The notes beneath the pieces were generated by a model. It did not search any database. It saw only the letters and a list, made by a program, of their open reading frames with translations, and had not been told where the DNA came from. DNA of 11,078 nucleotides from Amoebophrya sp. AT5.2 (lineage: Eukaryota > Sar > Dinophyceae > Syndiniales > Amoebophryaceae): positions 1-11,078 of the forward strand of contig RXOD01006163.1 of NCBI GenBank assembly GCA_005223375.1, in the 5' to 3' direction. Below are positions 1 through 6,720 of the stretch, one piece after another. Both the position numbers and the translations under genes were made by a program. Position 1 is the stretch's first letter. Every line of letters starts with the position of its first letter.

Positions 1-3000
1 GCTCCATGCCCTCCGCCTGACGAACCGCGCGCAGTCTTCGGATTTCGTCCCGCGACAGCAGTCGGTCTGGGTCCGCCGCTCCCCCGCTCGTAGCATCGTC
101 GCTCTGCCACCGTGATACCTCCCGCGCCTTCTCATGCAGAGAAATGTCAAAAGCTTGCGCCCCGCTCGGGGTGGTGACGAGACGCACTGACTTCCCGGCG
201 TAGGGCGTCCACTCCTCCTTTACGTCGATGAAACAGGACTGGGCCAAGCTCCGAAACGCCGACAGCATCCGCCTTTCCAGGCACTCCCCGAGACCGTCAG
301 CGCTGCCGTCAGCCACCAACAAAAAGTCGCCCACGTGGCTGGACATGAAAGCGATCGCGCTCCCATTCTTGTCGAGCAGTCGGCACACAGCTGGTGATAG
401 CACTGCCGGCACGGTCTTGTGCTCCAGCAGGCTCTTCCGCGCTTTCGCGTACCAGGCGTACGCCGCATCTAACAAACCGCACTGCGGCACCCGCAGCTTC
501 AGGGTCTGGCCCGGGCGAAGCGAGGTCTTGTTGCGAGAATTCAGAATGTTCAGGCCCCTCTCGAACGCCTTCCGGAGCCGGCCGCTGACACGTGGAAACG
601 CCATCAGCGGTTCCCCACCCGATTCGTACGGGTCGCTGCAGTTAAACGCCCGGGGAACATCAAATATCTTCGCGATCACCCTCGCAAAAGATAGTCCCGC
701 AAGCTGCAACATCGCCCGCAGCTGGACTGGCGAAACGGTAGGCGAACTGTTTTCGCTTTGCTCCGCCGGCTGCTCCTGCTTGTGCCCCCCTGGTGCCCAT
801 CGTGATTTGATGATGATGCTGAGCTCATCCATCCATTTTGCATCCAGGATGAAGCGGCTAGGAAGCACTTCGCGGTCGCCGACTGCTTCGTCGCCTAGCG
901 GAACCACGTTCGCCTCCTCTCCTTCCGCCACCGGAATCAACGTCCCCCCGAATTCCTTCGCCAGCGCGTGGGAAACATACTCATCGAATTCCAGGTTGTC
1001 CAGGACGTGACTGGGCAGCCAGTCCGCTAATTTCCTCGCTGCACGCAGCCGCTTGCGCGACGCTGCGGCCATACCGGGTGCGTGTTGAGAAACAGCCATC
1101 TTCTCGGGATTACCCGGGGAAGTACTGAACCGCTCCGCAAACTCGTACCGAATCGCTCCGATCGCGTTCTCCTGCGGTTCCTTGACGAAACAGCATTCGT
1201 TTCTCCTGCCGAGTCCAACGCACGGGACGATGAAAAACTTCAAACAGGTCCGTCCCTTCGATAGCGAGTTGCCGCCATCGAGTTTTGCTGCGGCACCGCT
1301 TCCCCAGACGAGTGAAATCTCATCAAGGAGGTCCCGCGGCGCCGCCCAGCCCTCGCGCACCGGATCCCGCGACAGAAAGTTAGCGAAGGTTTCGAACTCA
1401 GCGCTCTCCACATGAGCACCGCGAGCTTTCATTTCTCGCAGCCTCTCCACCACCACGAACAGCGCCCCACTCCCACGGTTACATCCGAAGCCGAGGACGT
1501 CGCTCTTGCTGGCGTCCCAAGTAATTGCTGCTGGGTCTTCGACCTTCACTTCCTTTTTCAAGTCGTTTACCCCGGGGATTGTGGCGCTGTGGACCTGCGC
1601 GCAGAACCCGTCCAACATGTTGTTGAAGTCGTCGACGGAAATGTCGACACAATTCACGCCGACGCTTGCAGCAAGAAGATCATCCTCGTTTTCTGCATCG
1701 GCGTTGGCCTCAGCCATGCCGTCCCCGACTACTTCCTCCTCTGCCTCTTCGTCAGCACCTTCCACGTTTGCATCGTCTTCGTTTTCAAGCCGCACTCCTT
1801 CTTCATCTGAATCAGATTCATGCTCCAACTCCAACCCGTCCGGCTCGAACTCGATCTGCTCTACTGCGTCGCTCAGCTGCGCCGCTCGCTCCTGCGACGA
1901 CACATCTTCACCAGCAACTAACGCATCACTGTGACGCCACCCGGAGACGTTAGCGTCGTCGCGCGGCCGCTTTTCTGGAATCCACATCCCTTCCGACGCC
2001 AAAACATCGCCACTGACGTCGCCGCAGAAGGTTTGTGGCGCCAACGCTGCGCACCGGACAACGGAGCCCTTCAGACCCTTCTCCACGAAGCGAAACTCGC
2101 CGCACTCGACGCAGGGAAGCAGTCGGGTTGCTCCGATCACTCCGCCGCGCCCGCTTGGTAGGACACGATCGAAGTATCCCTTTGCTTTCACCTGTTCAAG
2201 CACTGACTCGAGCTCCTGCGCGTCGTTGTACTGAATCTCGACAGAATCCGGCAGCTGGAACAAGGCCGCCGATTCCGGGACGCGACGCGCGTGGTCCTTG
2301 TGCACATCGGCTGCGGTGTTGACTGCTCCCAGCGGCCGCAGCTGCCACAGTTTGTTGTTCCCTGCCACCGGTCCCAGGTAGTGTCCTGCTTTCCAGATTG
2401 TCGGGCTCTTCTCCTGCCATTCCAGTAGTTCCCCGCTCCGAGGCACAAATCCGCGCTCCTGCTCGGCGATGTGCTCGTAAACTGCTCGCGCGCCGTCATG
2501 TAATTTCGAGTCGAGCAAAGCCTGCGACACCACCGCGCGCGCCGCCTCACGATGTTCGATTCTTTCGACCTTGGACTCGCGCGCTGCCTCCATGTCAAAC
2601 CAACGCAAGCAGTCCGCTTCCACCGGCTGCCCACGGCTGCGAGGCCTCCACTCTTCGCCCTTTTCCAGGAAAGCCGTCAGCTCATTCCGTTCGCGCCGCG
2701 CTGATAAGCAGAGGGGGATAAGCAGGCTGAGCCCAAGTTCTCGAAGCAGTGGATGCCGAGCCGCGGCCTCCAGTTCTGCTCTAGGCTGAAGGTGTGCGCT
2801 TTCAACCACCGCCATTGCACGCGGCGTATTCTTCGAGATGGCCTTCACCTTGATTCCGGCCCCGATACAGAGCCGCACCAGTTCGACGGAGACGCTTTCA
2901 CGACCCGGATCCACCAGCAGAACTCGACCAACGTTATCCAGGTTCTCCGAGACAAACTTGACGATTGCCGCGGAGGTGGGCTGTCCCTTCGCATCGTCCG

Positions 3001-3250
3001 TCTCGCCGAAAGGCTCAAACGGGTCCCCCCCGCCGTCATCCGGCGGAGGCGGGTCCTTCGAAGGCGAGGAAGTAGTCTGCTTCTTCATGACGGAGGTCGC
3101 CACTTTCGTCTTCATCTTCGCCCTCATCTTTGCCACCGTCCCCGCTGCTTCTGCTTCGAGCAGCGGAAGGATAGCCTTTGACTTCAGTCGTCCGCCAGGA
3201 AGCTGCCGCAGGTCTGCGTCGTCGTAGGCAGGATCAGAGTCAAGAGAGAG
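1..3250 (-). CDS. Pol fragment: integrase (second half), linker, reverse transcriptase; runs off the left edge
   Basis: This frame is open for 1083 codons, from just after a TGA at 3251-3253 to the window edge. Its first ATG is at 3125-3127, so it is more likely entered from the preceding frame than started afresh. The integrase core has VLLVDPGRE (Asp at 2909-2911) and AVVESAH (Glu at 2801-2803) with exactly 35 residues between them, the DD35E spacing. A C-terminal integrase segment follows at about 2440-2285 (YLGPVAGNNKLWQL, then DVHKDHARRVPE), resembling the GP...W...H..HLR pattern of this domain. A cysteine cluster and an acidic linker come next. The reverse transcriptase lies at about 860-1: SSPTVSP, IFDVPRAF (motif A Asp at 659-661), CGLLDAAYAWY (like YGLKQAPRAWY of copia) and HVGDFLLVADG (motif C). 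It polymerises DNA on an RNA template, and integrase inserts the copy. RNase H is not reached. The domain calls rest on motif reading only, but several independent motifs agree. Confidence 0.86.
326..337 (-). other. Reverse transcriptase motif C, HVGD, with first catalytic Asp replaced
   Basis: The motif occupies the place of YVDD in copia reverse transcriptases and is followed by the usual hydrophobic FLLVADG. His 335-337, Val 332-334, Gly 329-331 and Asp 326-328 are clear. The codon GGC differs from GAC (Asp) by one transition. The motif A Asp (659-661) is present. Confidence 0.8.
1670..1870 (-). other. Acidic linker before reverse transcriptase
   Basis: About 65 residues of the pol frame are very rich in Glu and Asp (for example HESDSDEEG and ADEEAEEEVVGDG). 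Such a disordered acidic stretch would separate integrase from reverse transcriptase. It also yields long but meaningless plus-strand ORFs rich in Ser and Phe. Confidence 0.7.
2024..2113 (-). other. Cysteine cluster between integrase and reverse transcriptase
   Basis: The pol frame reads LLPCVECGEFRFVEKG and then two further Cys, giving C-x2-C-x16-C-x8-C. The spacing could bind one zinc ion, like a zinc ribbon, although the last interval is long. It follows the integrase C-terminal segment and precedes the acidic linker. I know of no such cluster at this place in well-studied copia elements; the function is unknown. Confidence 0.4.
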
Positions 3251-3253
3251 TCA
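3240..3253 (-). other. Frame switch inside the integrase core (net +1)
   Basis: The protease/integrase frame ends in CTC TCT TGA (stop 3240-3242), and the downstream pol frame opens just after its own TGA at 3251-3253. The frames overlap by only eight bases. Skipping one base at TCT TGA C joins the two. The codon-plus-UGA-C layout resembles known +1 shift sites such as bacterial prfB, but a one-base gain in the CTCTCTT repeat explains it equally well. The split separates D623 of one ORF from the D35E pair of the other, so integrase cannot work without joining. Confidence 0.7.
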
Positions 3254-5249
3254 GCTCGTGTCCCGGCACCGATTTAAACTTTTCGCCTATATAGGCACCC
3301 CAGACGTCCCCGCTGATCTTCCTGACGAGTTGCACCACGGTCCCGACCACCACCGCCTGGGTTTTCCTCACAGAAGTTGTGTCAAGAAAACTAACTGCGC
3401 CAAGACCTATGGCGTTCCAGGTGCCTCTCTGGGTATGGCGGGGCCAGACTTGATACTTGTAATTTTGTAGCGACACTCGCGCCATCGTCTCGACCGCGGC
3501 CGCGACGTCCCCTTCTGCGGCCCCGCGGAGCTTTGTTTTCACCACCTTCCGCAGGAACGGCTCCGTGACCTTGAAGTTTTGTCGCGTCGCGTACGCCTTC
3601 AGGTGCGCGTAAATATGCTGTTGCCGCACAGTCATGCTCCGCCGCGGATCGTACAGAGCCGTCGGGTTCTTCGAATCGAAGAAGTCCCGCGCCGGGCTGA
3701 CTCTCCCAAAGCCATACCGCACGAATTTTCCGGTGCTGGTTGGCCGTTCTCCATTCGCCGCAAGCAAACTCCGCAACGAGAGATGAGCCGGCTTCTTATC
3801 TCCCCGAAGTTTCAGATGGTCCCCGACGAGTTCTGCAACAGCAACCGCGCCTCTTTTGCCGTCACCCGTGATTACCGCGCGCCCGGTCTTCCAACGTCCA
3901 AGAAAAGCAACCGCCTCAGCTTGAAGACCAAGAAAGGCCAGACCTTCCTTGATTTCTTCTTGCGCTCGCGCCGACAGCCCAGTTTCCTCATCCCGCGCGT
4001 AGCTCTCAAGCTCCGGCGGCACCTTGAAGCCTTTTCCTCGTCCCCGGATCAGCAATGGTAGTTGACGCCCGTGATCGATGGAAATCACACGCCTACTTGC
4101 CAGATTGGTTGGGGTCTCCGTCGCGCGCTGAAAGCGTTTTGCTGTTACTTCGTGTTTGCGGTTCGAGATGATAGGAAGCCCCATTCCTGTCATGTCCAGA
4201 ATCGCCTCTGCTTGATCCTGCGGCTGGTCGAAGTAGTAGACACAAAGAAGATTGGGGCGCTTCTCCCCGTCCTGCGCCAGCTGTTCCTCGATGAGGTGCA
4301 CACTCGAAATGTCCATCCGGTTCTTCGCATGAAGCCGCGCGCGCACTTCGTCCAGATCGCGCACAGACCGGAATTGTGCACGAGAATCGACTCCGAGCAG
4401 ACCCGGCGCGTTTGTTACTCCACAAAAAATTCGACCGCATGCGTGCCAGATCTGGTCGCTGCGGTACTCGGACACATCCGCCAGGTCCGCCGCCGTAATC
4501 TTTTCGTTGGACTGGTCGCGGACGTACCCAGCCGTCGCGTCGGCTTCCACTTCGGATTCTCCTGCTCCCCAGGTTCCGAAATTGCTTTCTGTTCTTTCCG
4601 TGCTCGGGAAGTCGGCGCAGTTGCTGACTCCACGTCGTGCCACTCGTCGCACAAAGCCCGGCGTCAAATCTTTCCAAATGTCGACGAGGTACTGCTTTTC
4701 GTCGTTCGGCGGAATCAGCAACTTACCGCAACGCATTACTTGTTCACTGTTGATGACGTCCATCTTCGCCCGTTCGAGGAAAACGACACCCAAAAGACCG
4801 ACAGCTTCCTGCTCCCAACCGCGATCATCGATGACGATTGCATTGGCAATGCCGGCCCGCCGCTCCTCCGGGCATCCAACCGGAAGTCGATGCAACACCT
4901 GCGCCAGCCCCAAAACTGACGCGCTTCCGCCTGCTGTTTGTGCCGAGAACCGCACACGTAGGAACTCGAGGCTCAACCCAAACTTCTTGCAGAAAGCGCG
5001 GCGCTTCTCGAGTTTGCGACGCCCGAAGTGCAAATCCTTGCTGAATCCGCTGTCTGCGAGGAAGAGACCGACTGCGTCCGCCGGCTTTGAGAAACAAACT
5101 TTGACTTTCTGCACAGCTGCCCTTACTGCTTGTGCGATCGCCTGCCCGAAACTGACTGTTTTGATTTTCTTCGGTAGGGCCTTCTCCAAAAGGTCGACGC
5201 CATTCTTTCCCGCCTCCTCAGTGGATTTTGTGAGGGGCGGCGCTAGCAA
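3240..5249 (-). CDS. Protease and N-terminal integrase ORF of the copia-like element (669 residues)
   Basis: The retropepsin region spans about residues 58-180: GLFLADSGFS carries the DSG active-site triad (66-68), followed by VRFSAQTAGGS, an IVIDD strand and GLLGVVFLERAKMDV, which matches the conserved 'LLG.DFL..' second half of retropepsins. This enzyme would cut the Gag-Pol polyprotein. A middle segment (about 180-530) is not recognised. Residues 545-600 resemble an integrase zinc-binding region: HIYAH supplies the His pair, but no Cys pair follows. FLDTTSVRKTQAVVVG (621-636) looks like the start of the integrase catalytic core, with D623 as first catalytic Asp. The ORF stops at TGA 3240-3242 inside that core. 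The start shown is TTG, and the first in-frame ATG is residue 163, beyond the protease active site. Translation is therefore probably a continuation from Gag by frameshift; the frame is open up to 5321. Antisense ORFs over this gene are shadows. Confidence 0.8.
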   Translation of the reverse strand: MLAPPLTKSTEEAGKNGVDLLEKALPKKIKTVSFGQAIAQAVRAAVQKVKVCFSKPADAVGLFLADSGFSKDLHFGRRKLEKRRAFCKKFGLSLEFLRVRFSAQTAGGSASVLGLAQVLHRLPVGCPEERRAGIANAIVIDDRGWEQEAVGLLGVVFLERAKMDVINSEQVMRCGKLLIPPNDEKQYLVDIWKDLTPGFVRRVARRGVSNCADFPSTERTESNFGTWGAGESEVEADATAGYVRDQSNEKITAADLADVSEYRSDQIWHACGRIFCGVTNAPGLLGVDSRAQFRSVRDLDEVRARLHAKNRMDISSVHLIEEQLAQDGEKRPNLLCVYYFDQPQDQAEAILDMTGMGLPIISNRKHEVTAKRFQRATETPTNLASRRVISIDHGRQLPLLIRGRGKGFKVPPELESYARDEETGLSARAQEEIKEGLAFLGLQAEAVAFLGRWKTGRAVITGDGKRGAVAVAELVGDHLKLRGDKKPAHLSLRSLLAANGERPTSTGKFVRYGFGRVSPARDFFDSKNPTALYDPRRSMTVRQQHIYAHLKAYATRQNFKVTEPFLRKVVKTKLRGAAEGDVAAAVETMARVSLQNYKYQVWPRHTQRGTWNAIGLGAVSFLDTTSVRKTQAVVVGTVVQLVRKISGDVWGAYIGEKFKSVPGHELTLS

Positions 5250-6508
5250 TCCGGATCCGTCGGCTGTTCTTCCGCATCCTCGATGTCCACCCAGCTTCCG
5301 GCTCCCTCCGTGTCGTCCCCACTACCGACCGGCTCGCGCGCAAACTCGTCCTCCGTTTGCTCAGTGATGACGCTGCTGATGGTTGGAGAACTACTCGGCG
5401 TTTCTCCCATCCCGTCGATCGCCGACGCGTCCACATCGCACCCGATCGCGTCGACGATGATTCCGGTTTTCGCGTCGGTGAAAGTGATTGCTGCCCGATA
5501 GTTCCGGCCCTTGCCAGTCTTTCCGCGTCCCTTTCCGCCCCGAGAGCCAGACCGTTGAAACGTCGGCCGCTTCGCTGTCGTCCCCTGGCGAATGTTGCGG
5601 ATGAAATTCGAGAAGTGCGCGCGCACCTCCCCGCTTTCCTTCTTCAGCGTCGGGCACTCCGCCTTCATATGGCCTGGCTTTTTACAAATCCAGCATACCG
5701 GCCGGGGTTCGCTACACTCCGACGCAGTGTGGCCTTCCCGGCCACACCTGAAACAGATTTGTTTCCCCCGCCGCGGTTGTACTGCATCGCTAAACTTGTA
5801 AAACGATGTGGCCTGGACCAGCGGGCGCGATCCGCCCGTCGCCATGTTGTTCACCTTCGCCAGCCTGGGGTCACGGTGATTTATCATCACCATGGCCGTC
5901 TTCGCGTTCTTCCTGATCTCCGCGCATTTCAATAATTGACTGAAAGACGGGAATTCTTCCTTGAGTTCCTCTATCACGCGCGCCAGCATTTCAGGCCCGA
6001 GGAGGATGCGCCCCCCGACCTCGTGCAAGATCAAAAGCCGCCGCTCCGGAGTCTTGCCCTTCAGACTGAATCCGATCCCGTATGCAGCGTCTTTGAACCG
6101 CAGCAACTCCGCGTGCAAGTTTGCGCGCGGGTTACGCCAACCCCCATGGGAGATACTCCACGCGCGAAGGAACTCAGTAAATTCCGACGCCATTTCACCA
6201 CGCAGCTGAAGAAGACTCATCCAGTAGTTCCGGAACAACCAGGTTTCCGGATGATTGTCCCGGATGAACCGCAGCGCATAAATCGCTCGGCGCTGCTCCT
6301 CAGTATGTCCCTTCTCGAGAATATCGCTCTTGACGATATCCCGCTCCTGCGCTTCCGAGATTAGCGCCCCGGATGGTTTGACAGCTGCGCTGACCTTCGT
6401 CTCCAGATAGGCCTTCCACGTCAGCAGCGACCGTTGCTCCGAAAACTTCTTCTCGAGCGAGAGCGTCTTTTGTCCACGAAGCCGATGCCCTTCCGGTTGC
6501 AAAACCAC
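5243..6508 (-). CDS. Gag core with two CCHC zinc knuckles (421 residues)
   Basis: The C-terminal half has two retroviral-type zinc knuckles, C-x2-C-x4-H-x4-C, at residues 252-265 (CFRCGREGHTASEC) and 272-285 (CWICKKPGHMKAEC). They are spaced by six residues and followed by a Gly/Arg/Lys-rich basic stretch (about 320-337). This is the nucleocapsid that binds genomic RNA. The N-terminal 200 residues are helical and contain tryptophans (WKAYLE, ETWLFRNYW, FLRAWSISHGGW), consistent with a capsid-type Gag domain of the UBN2/Retrotran_gag kind; this is inferred from composition. The last 40 residues are acidic and run to TAG at 5243-5245. The start shown is GTG; the first ATG in this frame is residue 97, inside the capsid-like region, so the true start lies upstream in another frame. 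The frame is open up to 6598, overlapping the preceding ORF. It sits directly 5' of the protease ORF with a 76-base frame overlap, the usual Gag-to-Pol layout. Confidence 0.85.
   Translation of the reverse strand: MVLQPEGHRLRGQKTLSLEKKFSEQRSLLTWKAYLETKVSAAVKPSGALISEAQERDIVKSDILEKGHTEEQRRAIYALRFIRDNHPETWLFRNYWMSLLQLRGEMASEFTEFLRAWSISHGGWRNPRANLHAELLRFKDAAYGIGFSLKGKTPERRLLILHEVGGRILLGPEMLARVIEELKEEFPSFSQLLKCAEIRKNAKTAMVMINHRDPRLAKVNNMATGGSRPLVQATSFYKFSDAVQPRRGKQICFRCGREGHTASECSEPRPVCWICKKPGHMKAECPTLKKESGEVRAHFSNFIRNIRQGTTAKRPTFQRSGSRGGKGRGKTGKGRNYRAAITFTDAKTGIIVDAIGCDVDASAIDGMGETPSSSPTISSVITEQTEDEFAREPVGSGDDTEGAGSWVDIEDAEEQPTDPDC
5246..5321 (-). other. Gag/protease frame overlap (net -1)
   Basis: The zinc-knuckle Gag frame stops at TAG 5243-5245. 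The protease frame is open from 5321 downwards, after a TAG at 5322-5324. A net -1 shift in this 76-base overlap would make a Gag-Pol fusion. I find no canonical X-XXY-YYZ slippery heptamer in the Gag frame here. The lack of any ATG in the protease frame before residue 163 supports entry by frameshift. Confidence 0.55.
5654..5755 (-). other. Tandem CCHC zinc knuckles of Gag
   Basis: The two knuckles are C252/C255/H260/C265 and C272/C275/H280/C285 of the Gag core ORF. All eight zinc ligands are intact with canonical spacing, and an aromatic residue follows the first Cys of each (F253, W273), as is usual for RNA-binding knuckles. This intact domain contrasts with the altered integrase zinc region and reverse transcriptase site further on. 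Confidence 0.93.
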
Positions 6509-6720
6509 CGCCCCAGCTCCACCATCATCGATGCCAGCCGGACCATGAACGGAAGAAGGCGCCCTCCGATCAGCCCGTCCTTCCGACGCTCGACGTCGTT
6601 ACTTTTCCCGATTCCATGCTAGCTTCCGGGAAAAATCCTTCTTCCCGAGTCCAGAGAGCTGCAGGCCCGCGAGCCATTCCTTGTCCGCACCCGCTCCGCT
6701 CTTCGATTTTGCACCCGACG
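6424..6720 (-). pseudogene. Junction of the two Gag ORFs with several apparent frame switches
   Basis: Between the 842-residue ORF and the zinc-knuckle ORF, the protein-like sequence moves between frames. At about 6700-6602 the frame ending at TAA 6599-6601 reads EWLAGLQLSGLGKKDF, which looks more natural than the Gly/Arg-rich end of the 842-residue frame. At about 6600-6480 a third frame, open from 6618 to 6424, reads LLPFMVRLASMMVELGRWF, a plausible helix. At the AAAA run near 6470 the sense passes to the zinc-knuckle frame (KTLSLEKKF). This pattern suggests small indels, real or from sequencing. It could also be read as an alternative ATG start at 6544-6546. The choice of frame is by eye. 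Confidence 0.5.

Noticed and set aside
228..1010. 260-residue plus-strand ORF
   Set aside because: It is exactly antisense to the reverse transcriptase frame, is Ser/Arg-rich, and shows no domain.
1412..1934. Plus-strand ORFs with hydrophobic or Ser-rich protein
   Set aside because: They are the complement of the Glu/Asp-rich linker (GAA/GAG and GAC read backwards as TTC/CTC/GTC).
3286..3295. TATATAGG-like motif as a promoter
   Set aside because: It lies inside integrase coding sequence (residues near GAYIG) and no gene starts suitably downstream on either strand.
4062..5367. Two plus-strand ORFs of about 285 residues (4062-4919, 4507-5367)
   Set aside because: Both are antisense shadows of the protease/integrase ORF; composition is unnatural and they overlap each other.
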